DNA of 26,505 bases from Prochlorococcus sp. AG-315-I14 (GTDB taxonomy: Bacteria > Cyanobacteriota > Cyanobacteriia > PCC-6307 > Cyanobiaceae), in contig QBWF01000011.1 of assembly GCA_003283665.1 (NCBI GenBank), forward strand, positions 1 through 26,505, in the 5' to 3' direction. The notes beneath the pieces were generated by a model that saw nothing but the letters and a program-made list of their open reading frames with translations, ran no database searches and was not told where the DNA came from. The position numbers and the translations under genes are program-made. This document shows positions 7,717 through 15,384 of this stretch, in pieces. Within the stretch, counting starts at the first letter, position 1. Every line of letters begins with the position of its first letter.

Positions 7717-8700
7717 TTAAAAAATAGGATAATCTTTAAAATCATCCTTGACCAAATTATATGTTTTCAAAAGGCCTTCTTCGAGAGAAATAGTAGGATT
7801 ATAAAATAAATCACTCTTAATTTTATGGAGAGAAGGGAGTCGCCTATTAGGTTCATCTTGAGGATAAGAATCAGGATATTCTACAAGATTAAACTTAACT
7901 TTTTCATTTATAACTGAACTAAATATATCAATTAGATCCAATGCCGAGACTTCTGGATTATCATTACCTATATTATATGTTTCGCCACTGCGTCCACTCT
8001 TAATTACTTTCAAGATGCCATCAATAGCATCTGTATAATAACAATATGTACGTGTTTGCTTACCATTCGAGAACACTCCGATTGGTCGATTATTTACATA
8101 ATTTCCAATCATAGTAGGTATCATTCTGCAATCAAATTTAGACATTCCTGGTCCATAAATATTAAATGGTCGTAAAATATTAGTATGAACATCGTAATAC
8201 TTATTATAAATATAGCATAAAGTTTCGCCTAAACGTTTACTCTCAGCATAACAAGATCTTGGTCCCTGAGATGAAATATTGCCTTGAAATTCTTCATGTG
8301 TAGGTATACACGAAGGTGGGGGGTTCCCATATATCTCAGAAGAAGAGAAGAAAACAAACTTACCATTCCAATCCTTGCAAATATCTAACAATGACCTAGT
8401 CACTACAGTAGCAACATCAATAGCTTCTAAAGGTGATTTCATGTAATGAACAGGACCAGCGAGAGCAGCCATATGTATTATCAAGTCGCATTTATCTAAG
8501 GAATCAAAAGGAAATCCAATTAAATCTTCTTGAATAAGTTCAACTTTCTTATGTTTTATTGTTTCTATAGATGTTATTCCATTATCAATTCCAATTATCG
8601 AATATGGTTGATGATAATTTTCATCAAAATCTTTTATTAAAGCATCAACCAAATGTCGACCGAGGAAACCATTTACACCAGTAATTAAGATTCTCTTCAA
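7717..8700 (-). CDS. NAD-dependent nucleotide-sugar epimerase/dehydratase (UXS-like SDR)
   Basis: This 327-residue extended SDR has the NAD-binding motif GVNGFLG (8-14), the catalytic serine region SSSEIYG (119-125) and YAESK (Tyr151, Lys155). The stretch GPRSCYAESKRLGET and the later LRPFNIYGPGM and NGKQTRTYCYYTDAI resemble UDP-glucuronate decarboxylase (UXS), which makes UDP-xylose. Related dTDP- or UDP-sugar 4,6-dehydratases and 4-epimerases cannot be ruled out. The start is TTG, the only start codon between the upstream in-frame stop and the Rossmann strand (ILITG). A 485-bp gap separates it from the sulfotransferase-like gene, so it may be its own transcription unit. It most likely supplies another activated sugar for the surface glycan suggested by the neighbours. 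Confidence 0.82.
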   Translation of the reverse strand: MKRILITGVNGFLGRHLVDALIKDFDENYHQPYSIIGIDNGITSIETIKHKKVELIQEDLIGFPFDSLDKCDLIIHMAALAGPVHYMKSPLEAIDVATVVTRSLLDICKDWNGKFVFFSSSEIYGNPPPSCIPTHEEFQGNISSQGPRSCYAESKRLGETLCYIYNKYYDVHTNILRPFNIYGPGMSKFDCRMIPTMIGNYVNNRPIGVFSNGKQTRTYCYYTDAIDGILKVIKSGRSGETYNIGNDNPEVSALDLIDIFSSVINEKVKFNLVEYPDSYPQDEPNRRLPSLHKIKSDLFYNPTISLEEGLLKTYNLVKDDFKDYPIF

Positions 8701-9753
8701 GATCTTAAAGTGAAAGAATACAGTTTGCTAAAAGACAATTTGAATTAAAACTGTTTTGTGTAAGTCTATAGATGATTTACGAATATATACTATCATAAGC
8801 AATTAATTATTATTGAGTAAAGCGAAATAACTACTGAGCGCGAAGAGCCAGATCTTTGACAGCTTAAATCTGAAAATATTTCATTCAGATGCTTCGATAT
8901 TTGATATTGTAAAAAGTATTTTGCAAGTAGTTGTTAAATACTTCTTCTAAACAAAAGAGGATGTACGCTACCTGCGTATTTTTTACCTGAGTTGTTCCAA
9001 ATAATAAAAAATAAGTAAGGCCGTTATCCAATAAGATCAACAGAAGCTCGAAATCATACAAAATTTTCGCCAAATTGTGGCCCTGTACGTTTTATTTTAA
9101 GAGTAATGGAATTTACATCAATCAATTTCGAAGAATAAGGTTCCTCCCTCTTACAAAGCAGGTGATCTAAAAGCTGGCCAGTTGGTCTCAACTATTCAAA
9201 TGTGTTATCTAGCTATTGAAATCGATTACCACAGCTAGAGCTTCTAATACCTATAGCAATCAAAAATTAATTAATAGTATAAAAATCTCCAAATTTTCCA
9301 GATCATTTATCACAAAGATACTGATAATTCTTCAAACATCCTCTTACCTGGAGTGGGTAAGCTAATTGCTTAGCAACTTGACACTTTTCCACATTTTTAT
9401 ATTTTCTTAATACATCTAAGCCGCATATCTCATATCCAAAACAATCACCTTACGGAGTATAAATGGTTACAAAGCAATTGAATACCATTGGTGTAACTCA
9501 TTTATTTATAAATCTTTTAATCTTGAAATTTATCCACTTATATAATTGCCATTTACTCAATTGAGAGATGCAGCAGGCTGTGCGTTTGTGGAAATGTGGA
9601 AAAACAGTTCTTCAGGAGAAAGTCCTAAGCCTTTTATTTCTAAGACATTGAGGGAAACAAGAATTGATTTTTTATTAGATCCTTTTTAGATCAAAAGAAT
9701 CTATATTTCAATTATCAAAAGATTATGCAAAACAAATTTATTTAAAAAACCAT
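8701..9753. other. 1-kb non-coding gap between glycan block and lexA
   Basis: No convincing gene is seen on either strand. The 62-codon frame at 8885-9073 (- strand) has no ribosome site or recognisable motif. The right half carries four DnaA-box-like nonamers between 9385 and 9603 (listed separately), a CTTACC/GGTAAG hairpin around 9343-9360, and several GATC sites. One GAGCGC hexamer at 8836 recalls the right end of the window. The gap marks the change from the accessory glycan genes to the housekeeping block. Confidence 0.55.
9385..9603. promoter_or_regulatory. Cluster of four DnaA-box-like nonamers
   Basis: TTTTCCACA occurs at 9385-9393 (+) and 9595-9603 (-). ATTTCCACA occurs at 9587-9595 (-) and TTATCCACT at 9530-9538 (+). 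TTATCCACA is the classical DnaA box, and TTTTCCACA is the form I recall from cyanobacterial origins. The two outer copies are part of a perfect 12-bp inverted repeat (9385-9396 and 9592-9603). No dnaN or dnaA lies in the window, so this may be a secondary DnaA-binding cluster or chance in AT-rich DNA. Confidence 0.35.
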
Positions 9754-10398
9754 TCAAGTTTTCCTCCAAACTGCAGCTAATTTTCCTTGGATATGTATTT
9801 GTTCTGCATCAATTTCTATAGGGTCATAAGAGGAATTGGCAGCTTCCAATCGAACTAATGATCCATCACGGAAAAAATGTTTCAACGTAGTACCAAGTCC
9901 AGGCACCATTGCACTAACAACTGTTCCGTCACGAAGGCGAGATGGATCATGTACAGGTTCCATAAGAACCATATCCCCATCAGCGATGAATGAATCAATC
10001 ATTGAATCACCATTGACGGTCAAGGCAAAAAGTCCCTTCAATTGAAGTACTGAATTAAGATCTAGAGTCTCTTGAACATCATCGAAAGTTTCAACCAAAC
10101 CTCCTGCTGCAATTGAACCAAGTACAGGTACTCCGGAAATAACTTCTCCAATTAACTGCAAGGTTCTTGCCTGACCTTCTTGCCACTTTATCCAACCTTT
10201 TTCTTGCAAATGCCTTAATCTGCTTTGTATTGGAGCTGGTGATCGAAGTCCCATTGCTTGCATCATTTGCCTTATAGAAGGGCTGTGATGATTATTATCA
10301 ATAAAATCCACAAGCCAATCGTAAAGCTCTTGTTGAGCAGCAGTTAAAGATTCATCAGACGTTGACTTCACGATAGGTACATTTGTCCTGCAATACAT
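9754..10398 (-). CDS. lexA: LexA-type repressor (S24 peptidase)
   Basis: LexA represses SOS genes and inactivates itself by RecA-stimulated self-cleavage. With the ATG at 10398 it has 214 residues. The N-terminal winged helix-turn-helix (about 18-75) includes HHSPSIRQMMQAMGLRSPAPIQSRLRHLQEKGWI. The cleavage site is Ala98-Gly99 in SIAAGGLVE, and the catalytic pair is Ser132 (NGDSMID) and Lys173 (TTLKHF). All are intact, so self-cleavage is expected; some cyanobacterial LexA proteins have lost these residues. The family normally begins close to LTAAQQELYDW. A GTG at 10371 would give 205 residues and would place both LexA-box-like sites upstream of the gene. I think the GTG is at least as likely as the ATG. 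argF ends 30 bp upstream on the same strand. Confidence 0.93.
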   Translation of the reverse strand: MYCRTNVPIVKSTSDESLTAAQQELYDWLVDFIDNNHHSPSIRQMMQAMGLRSPAPIQSRLRHLQEKGWIKWQEGQARTLQLIGEVISGVPVLGSIAAGGLVETFDDVQETLDLNSVLQLKGLFALTVNGDSMIDSFIADGDMVLMEPVHDPSRLRDGTVVSAMVPGLGTTLKHFFRDGSLVRLEAANSSYDPIEIDAEQIHIQGKLAAVWRKT

Positions 10399-10405
10399 AT
10401 GTACC
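10376..10405 (-). promoter_or_regulatory. Two LexA-box-like operators over the lexA start
   Basis: Two 14-bp sites, 10376-10389 (GGTACATTTGTCCT on +) and 10392-10405 (GGTACATATGTATT on -), each match the cyanobacterial LexA consensus as I recall it, RGTACNNNDGTWCB, at all but one position. They are spaced exactly 16 bp apart. Their outer halves make a perfect 9-bp inverted repeat, TAGGTACAT (10374-10382) and ATGTACCTA (10399-10407). A possible promoter is TTGCAA at 10421-10426, then 17 bp, then TACATA at 10398-10403 inside the upstream site. Autorepression of lexA is the obvious reading. Confidence 0.6.
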
Positions 10406-10428
10406 TACCATTAAGGATTTTTGCAACC

Positions 10429-11385
10429 CTAAAGTCCTCCAAGCTGCACGGCAAGCAAAGCTTGTTGCACATGCAGACGATTCTCGGCTTGGTCAAAAAT
10501 ACAGCTAAATTTACTTTCAAACGCACCTTCTGAAATTTCCTCGCCTCTGTGCGCAGGAAGACAATGTAAAAGAATAACTTTTTCATCCGCAAGTTCTATT
10601 AACTTTTCACTAACTGCATACTTTTCAAATATCTTTTTTCTCTTTAATTGTTCATCTTCTTGTCCCATCGATGCCCAAACATCTGTATAAATAACATGAG
10701 CACCTTTTATTGCCTCTAAAGGATCATTATGTACACTTATTTTTGATCCGGAATGACTTAAAGAATTGGCTTTTTCTATAATCTTTTGTGCTGGTTCAAA
10801 ACCTTTTGGAGAGCAAATTCTTACATTTACTCCCAATAGAGATCCACATAGCATTAATGAATTTGCAACATTATTTCCGTCACCTATATAAGACAAAGTA
10901 AGTCCCTTGATTTCCCCAAATTTCTCTTGGATTGTTAAGTAATCTGCTAAAGCCTGGCAGGGATGTTCTAAGTCTGTCAAGGCATTGATAATAGGTATAG
11001 TTGACCATTTTGCATACTCTTTTAGTTCTTGTTGTGAGTATGTTCTAATTGCAAGAACATCACAATAACGACTCAAAACTCTTGCTGTGTCTTTTATAGG
11101 CTCTCCTCTGCCAAGTTGAGTTACTTGAGGATTCAAATCAACAGTTTGGCCACCAAGTCTAGCCATCGCCACTTGGAAACTAACTCGTGTTCTTGTAGAG
11201 GCTTTTGTAAAGATTAAGCCTAATACTCTATTTCCAAGATCAATTCTTCTATCTTCGGATTTTAGCTGTTTGGATAATTGAAATAATGAAAAAATCTGAC
11301 TTGAAGTTAAGTCAGATGAAGAAAGAAAATCACAGTTTTGAAAGGAAGAAAGTTCCGATGCTAATCCAGAGGAGACTAAGGCCAT
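10429..11385 (-). CDS. argF: Ornithine carbamoyltransferase
   Basis: This enzyme of arginine synthesis joins carbamoyl phosphate to ornithine to give citrulline, in the cytoplasm. The 318-residue protein has the usual length. The carbamoyl-phosphate loop STRTR (63-67) and HPCQALAD (141-148) are present, together with the ornithine-site WASMGQE and the LHCLPAHRGEEI motif containing the active-site cysteine. Nothing is missing. It sits between ftsH (57 bp upstream) and lexA (30 bp downstream) on the same strand. A strong hairpin lies just ahead of its ATG. Confidence 0.96.
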   Translation of the reverse strand: MALVSSGLASELSSFQNCDFLSSSDLTSSQIFSLFQLSKQLKSEDRRIDLGNRVLGLIFTKASTRTRVSFQVAMARLGGQTVDLNPQVTQLGRGEPIKDTARVLSRYCDVLAIRTYSQQELKEYAKWSTIPIINALTDLEHPCQALADYLTIQEKFGEIKGLTLSYIGDGNNVANSLMLCGSLLGVNVRICSPKGFEPAQKIIEKANSLSHSGSKISVHNDPLEAIKGAHVIYTDVWASMGQEDEQLKRKKIFEKYAVSEKLIELADEKVILLHCLPAHRGEEISEGAFESKFSCIFDQAENRLHVQQALLAVQLGGL

Positions 11386-11402
11386 TACACAGGAGTCTCA
11401 AA

Positions 11403-11427
11403 TATCCTTTATCGGAGATAAAGGATA
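11403..11427 (-). terminator. 11-bp perfect hairpin between ftsH and argF
   Basis: TATCCTTTATC and its exact complement are separated by only three bases. The hairpin lies 14 bases past the ftsH stop and ends 17 bases before the argF ATG. On the transcribed strand the stem is followed by ATTTGAG rather than a full T-run. It could be a modest terminator for ftsH or a structured leader for argF. Confidence 0.5.
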
Positions 11428-11441
11428 CAAAGTCAAGTCAT

Positions 11442-13316
11442 TTAAGTAGAAATTTTTTCTGGCATTACACTACTTGAAAGCATTTTCATAAGATCATCTC
11501 CTTCTATCACTTCTTTCTCAAGAATTTTTTGAGAGATATCTTCTAATAATGAAAGGTTATTTTTTAAAATGTTTAACGCACTTTCATGTGCTTCATCAAC
11601 TAGTCCACGTACCTCCTTATCAATAGCTTGAGCAGTTGCATCGCTAAGCTCTCTACGAGGGTTATTGTTTCCTCCTAGGAATCTTCCTCCACCTTGTTTG
11701 TCATAAGCTAAAGGACCAAGAATGTCGCTCATTCCATACATTCCAACCATTTGTTCTGCAATATCTGTAGCCCTCTGAAGATCATTAGAAGCACCTGTTG
11801 TGACTTTTCCGAAAATTATTTCTTCAGCAGATCTACCACCAAGAAGAGTAGCTATTTGACCTTGGAGTTCCTCTTTTGAATTTAAAAATCTTTCTTCTGT
11901 TGGTAATTGAAGAGTGTAACCAAGAGCACTCATACCTCTTGGGACAATTGAAATCTTTGCAACTTTACTACCACCTGGCATTAGGTGACCGACTATGGCA
12001 TGACCAACCTCATGATAAGCAACTATTTTTTTCTCATCATCTTGTAAAACTCTACTTTTCTTCTCAAGACCTGCCACAACTCTTTCAATTGCTTCATTCA
12101 AATCTTTTTGTTCAACTTCTGTACGTTTCCCTCTTGCTGCTAGAAGAGCAGCTTCGTTAACCATATTTGCTAAGTCTGCGCCTGCAAAACCACTTGTAGC
12201 CTGCGCAATCCGGTCCAAATCTATATTATTTGAAAGTTTTACTTTCTTAGTATAAATTTCTAAAATAGTCTTTCTTCCAGATAAATCTGGCCTATCTACT
12301 AGGACTTGTCTATCAAATCTACCTGGACGTAATAAGGCAGCATCTAATACTTCCGGCTGGTTGGTCGCGGCGAGGACAATAACCGGCTTGTCAGTCGAAG
12401 CAAACCCATCCATTTCAGTAAGAAGTTGGTTTAAAGTCTGCTCTCTCTCATCGTTACCACCAACTACACCCATTGAGCCTGACCTACTTTTCCCAATAGC
12501 ATCTAATTCATCGATAAATATGATGCATGGAGCTTTTTTCTTTGCTTGTTCAAATAGGTCTCTAACTCTTGCTGCACCTGCACCTACAAAAAGCTCTACG
12601 AATTCAGAACCGGAAATTATAAAGAATGGAACTTCGGCCTCTCCAGCAACAGCCTTAGATAAAAGTGTTTTACCTGTTCCAGGAGGTCCTACGAGAAGAA
12701 CACCTTTAGGAATCCTAGCGCCGATGTCTGTGTATCTTTGAGGCTTTTTAAGAAAATCGACTATTTCTGTTAATTCATCTTTTGCTTCATCCACTCCTGC
12801 TACATCATCAAACGTTACTTTTGACTCATCATCTGGAACATAAACTTTGGCTTTGCTTTTAGTAAAACTTAAAGCTCCTTGAGCTCCGCCACCCCCCATA
12901 CTTCTACGAGCAAAAAACTGCAGCACAAGGATGAAAATAAGTGGGGGAACGACCCAACTCAGTATGGTCGTGAAAATATTTGGTTTCTTAGGAGGGGCAG
13001 CGGCAAACTCAACTCCTTTCTTTTCTAATCTTTGGGGTAACTCCATATCAAAGATTGGAGTCGTTGCTAGAACAGAAGGAGCTCCTTCTTCTACTGATGA
13101 CAGTTCATATCTAATTTGTTCTTGTGTTATGTATGCTCGTTTAACTTCACCATCATCTACCTGATTAATAAAAAGTGAGTAAGGAACTCTAGGGACTTGT
13201 GTATTTTGGCTCGGGAAGAAACTACTAAAAAGTAATAAAGCTCCGAAACCAATTAAAACCAAATTAATTATCCCAAATCGGCGATTAGGTTGATTTTCAT
13301 CCTGTCGTATTGGCAT
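11442..13316 (-). CDS. ftsH: ATP-dependent zinc metalloprotease FtsH
   Basis: FtsH is a membrane-anchored AAA+ protease that degrades damaged membrane proteins; in cyanobacteria, homologues handle photosystem II D1 turnover. I use the ATG at 13316 (MPIRQDENQPNRRFG, 624 residues). A longer frame with a TTG start reaches 13349, and another ATG is at 13322. Two membrane segments (about 15-36 and 112-135) flank a lumenal/periplasmic loop. Then come Walker A GPPGTGKT near 206, Walker B CIIFIDELDAI, the arginine-bearing second region of homology (LLRPGRFDR) and the zinc site HEVGH (435-439). All catalytic features are intact. Cyanobacteria carry several FtsH paralogues, and I cannot say with certainty which one this is. 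The genome context is ribD upstream and argF downstream, both on the same strand. Confidence 0.95.
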   Translation of the reverse strand: MPIRQDENQPNRRFGIINLVLIGFGALLLFSSFFPSQNTQVPRVPYSLFINQVDDGEVKRAYITQEQIRYELSSVEEGAPSVLATTPIFDMELPQRLEKKGVEFAAAPPKKPNIFTTILSWVVPPLIFILVLQFFARRSMGGGGAQGALSFTKSKAKVYVPDDESKVTFDDVAGVDEAKDELTEIVDFLKKPQRYTDIGARIPKGVLLVGPPGTGKTLLSKAVAGEAEVPFFIISGSEFVELFVGAGAARVRDLFEQAKKKAPCIIFIDELDAIGKSRSGSMGVVGGNDEREQTLNQLLTEMDGFASTDKPVIVLAATNQPEVLDAALLRPGRFDRQVLVDRPDLSGRKTILEIYTKKVKLSNNIDLDRIAQATSGFAGADLANMVNEAALLAARGKRTEVEQKDLNEAIERVVAGLEKKSRVLQDDEKKIVAYHEVGHAIVGHLMPGGSKVAKISIVPRGMSALGYTLQLPTEERFLNSKEELQGQIATLLGGRSAEEIIFGKVTTGASNDLQRATDIAEQMVGMYGMSDILGPLAYDKQGGGRFLGGNNNPRRELSDATAQAIDKEVRGLVDEAHESALNILKNNLSLLEDISQKILEKEVIEGDDLMKMLSSSVMPEKIST

Positions 13317-13421
13317 TTGCATAAACTCAAGTATTACCAAGTTAGTCAATTACAAGCCCAACCTGCTCCTTTAATCTGGAGGGAGATCCGAACGAAAAGA
13401 TAGTTTCATAAAGAAAACACT

Positions 13422-14516
13422 TTAAAAAAACAATCTCAACATGAGATCTTCACCTTTTCGATCTATATGAGAATGTTTCAGTTTATATGTGGAATCAATT
13501 GATTCAAAGCCAAAACTTGAAAGGGGATTCATTGCAAACTCACCACCAAGAATTTTAGGTGAAACAAAAACGATAAGTTCTTGTACACAATTGTCCTTAA
13601 TAGCACTAGTGGCTAAAAGTGGACCACACTCCCAAAGGATCCTATTGCACCCTTTTTTTGCAAGTTCCATCAACAATTCTGAGGGATCTTCTGAATTTAA
13701 TGACAACCTTTCTGGTCCATCAGGAATCTCATTCATTAAGGATTTATTACTTTTAGGGCCATAAGCAATCAAAGTTTGAGCTATCTCCGTATCCCAAACA
13801 TTCGCAAATTTAGGCAAATCTAAGGTCCTAGAAAAAACTACTCTTAAAGGCTCTATATCGCGTTTCCCCCTTGAAGTTAAAAGAGGGTTATCAGCTCTAA
13901 TGGTTCCTCCACCAACAATAATTGCATCACATGTTGATCTAAGACGATGAACTGACTCTCTAGCTATTTCACCACTAATCCATTTACTACTCCCATTTGG
14001 TAATCCAATTCTTCCATCTAAACTCATTGCCCATTTAAGAATTCCCCAAGGACGACCAGTTCGAACACGAAAACTAAATTCACGATTGATAAACTCACAT
14101 TCCTGCGTCAAAACGCCAGTAATGACCTCTATTCCACAATCTTTCAATCTAGATATTCCTTTACCAGAAACTCTTGGATCAGGATCTTTCATTCCTATAA
14201 CAACTTTGGTCAAACCTGCTTTTAAAATCGCTTCAGTACAAGGCGGAGTTAAGCCTTGATGGCAGCAAGGCTCAAGTGTCACAACAATTGTCCCATCAAT
14301 GGCCCTAATCCCAGCTCTAGAAATTGCTTCAACCTCAGCATGAGGTTTTCCTGCACCATTATGAAAGCCTTCTCCAACAAGTCTTCCGTCTTTATCCAGC
14401 AATACAGCCCCCACTATGGGGTTAGGACTAGTTCGTCCATCACCCAAGGATGCTAATTGAATAGCTCTTCTCATCCATGGCACCCAAAAGTCTTTATCCT
14501 GATGTATTCCAATCAT
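13422..14516 (-). CDS. ribD: Bifunctional riboflavin biosynthesis deaminase/reductase RibD
   Basis: RibD performs two successive steps of riboflavin synthesis: deamination of the pyrimidine intermediate and NADPH-dependent reduction of its ribose. The 364-residue protein has the N-terminal deaminase domain with zinc ligands in HAE (His59-Glu61), PCCH (Cys84) and PPC (Cys93). The C-terminal reductase domain starts about residue 150 (WGILKWAMSLDGRIG) with a nucleotide-binding segment, IIVGGGTIRADNPLLTSRG. Both domains look complete. It lies 33 bp after the exported protein gene at 14550-15011 and is followed by ftsH after about 105 bp, all on the - strand. ribF is elsewhere in the window, so the flavin genes are not clustered. 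Confidence 0.95.
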   Translation of the reverse strand: MIGIHQDKDFWVPWMRRAIQLASLGDGRTSPNPIVGAVLLDKDGRLVGEGFHNGAGKPHAEVEAISRAGIRAIDGTIVVTLEPCCHQGLTPPCTEAILKAGLTKVVIGMKDPDPRVSGKGISRLKDCGIEVITGVLTQECEFINREFSFRVRTGRPWGILKWAMSLDGRIGLPNGSSKWISGEIARESVHRLRSTCDAIIVGGGTIRADNPLLTSRGKRDIEPLRVVFSRTLDLPKFANVWDTEIAQTLIAYGPKSNKSLMNEIPDGPERLSLNSEDPSELLMELAKKGCNRILWECGPLLATSAIKDNCVQELIVFVSPKILGGEFAMNPLSSFGFESIDSTYKLKHSHIDRKGEDLMLRLFF

Positions 14517-14549
14517 TATTAAATTCGATTAATGGTCTCCATTCACCTA

Positions 14550-15011
14550 CTAGATAAGGGGGGGTATTAATAGATCCGAAAATACTCCTGTTAAAGAAAG
14601 CCTTAACGGTCTATTTTTCCTCAAATCTGTAATTAAAGGAGTTATTTCAAATTCTGCTGCACCTTCACTCAAATCTCTTGGGAGTTTATTATTTTTTAGA
14701 GTTATATCTTTCAAATTCGAATTTTTTATTCCTGAGCGAGCTATTAAATTTATAGGGTGTTCAATTCTCAATTCCCTGAGATGACAAACAATCTGAAGAA
14801 TTAACCTTCCAGAGTAATCTGGACTTGAATAGACGACTAATTGCCATGTCCTGTAATCAAAATCTAGCAACTTTTCCAAAATTCTATTGAATTCTCTTTT
14901 CTCATTATCTTGAGAAAACTCTAAGCTGGCAAAATTCTCTAAAGGGTTAAAAAAAACTCCAACTAAATAAAGACAAATACTTAAACAAGAAAACTTACGC
15001 AAAATTTTCAT
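14550..15011 (-). CDS. Exported hypothetical protein, DUF3122-like
   Basis: I take the ATG at 15011 as the start (153 residues). The longer frame to 15047 would overlap the upstream gene and put twelve polar residues before what looks like a clean signal peptide (MKILRKFSCLSICLYLVGVFF, cut near NFA-SLE). The mature part has a WQLVVYSSPDYSGRLILQIV stretch and ends with AAEFEITPLITDLRKNRPLRLSL. Both resemble the pattern of the cyanobacterial DUF3122 family from memory, although the match is loose. The function is unknown. It is expected in the periplasm or thylakoid lumen. Its start follows the upstream stop by one base, and ribD follows after 33 bp, so the three form a probable operon. Confidence 0.65.
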   Translation of the reverse strand: MKILRKFSCLSICLYLVGVFFNPLENFASLEFSQDNEKREFNRILEKLLDFDYRTWQLVVYSSPDYSGRLILQIVCHLRELRIEHPINLIARSGIKNSNLKDITLKNNKLPRDLSEGAAEFEITPLITDLRKNRPLRLSLTGVFSDLLIPPLI

Positions 15012-15012
15012 C

Positions 15013-15282
15013 TTAAATTTGGCATTGTTCTGATTCAAGCAAGGCATCTAGAGCTACTGCTGATCTAATAAGAGCCTGATATTTCTTAAGAATACGTTGA
15101 TTACGTTCAACTATTTTAGATGAATCATAGTTTTTCGAAAAACTATTTGTCTTATTAAAAATTTGAGCGCCATCATCCATCAATTCCAAATCTTTTTGCT
15201 GATTAATAAGAGCTATCAAAATCTCATGCAAGCGTTTTCTCCTACTTGAGAAGTCAGCAATTTCATTTTCTTTAAGATTCAC
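15013..15282 (-). CDS. Small hypothetical protein of picocyanobacterial type
   Basis: This 89-residue, charged, mostly helical protein has no membrane segment and no motif I recognise. The start is GTG (VNLKENEIADFSSRRKRLHEIL). It heads a likely operon with the exported protein and ribD, its stop lying one base before the next start. It is divergent from cobL, with 94 bp between them. Codon use looks like that of its neighbours. The function is unknown. Confidence 0.6.
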   Translation of the reverse strand: MNLKENEIADFSSRRKRLHEILIALINQQKDLELMDDGAQIFNKTNSFSKNYDSSKIVERNQRILKKYQALIRSAVALDALLESEQCQI

Positions 15283-15294
15283 AAAAACTTAGAA

Positions 15295-15384
15295 ATGACT
15301 ATTGAAGTTTTAGTTGATTTTCAGCAAAAACCTAGTAAAGCTATAAAAAGAAATTTTTCAAAACTTTACCCAACCGATGGATAA
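15295..15384 (+). CDS. Short ORF (29 codons) overlapping the cobL start
   Basis: An ATG at 15295 opens a 29-codon frame (MTIEVLVDFQQKPSKAIKRN, then FSKLYPTDG) that ends eight bases inside cobL (ATGGATAA). It fills the gap between the divergent genes and could be a translated leader coupled to cobL, or chance. No clear ribosome site is seen. Confidence 0.25.
   Translation: MTIEVLVDFQQKPSKAIKRNFSKLYPTDG

Noticed and set aside
8885..9073. 62-codon - strand ORF in the 1-kb gap
   Set aside because: No ribosome site, no motif and low-complexity hydrophobic composition; more likely chance in AT-rich DNA.
10368..10592. 74-codon - strand ORF across argF end and lexA start
   Set aside because: It lies in another frame over two clear genes and has no family resemblance.
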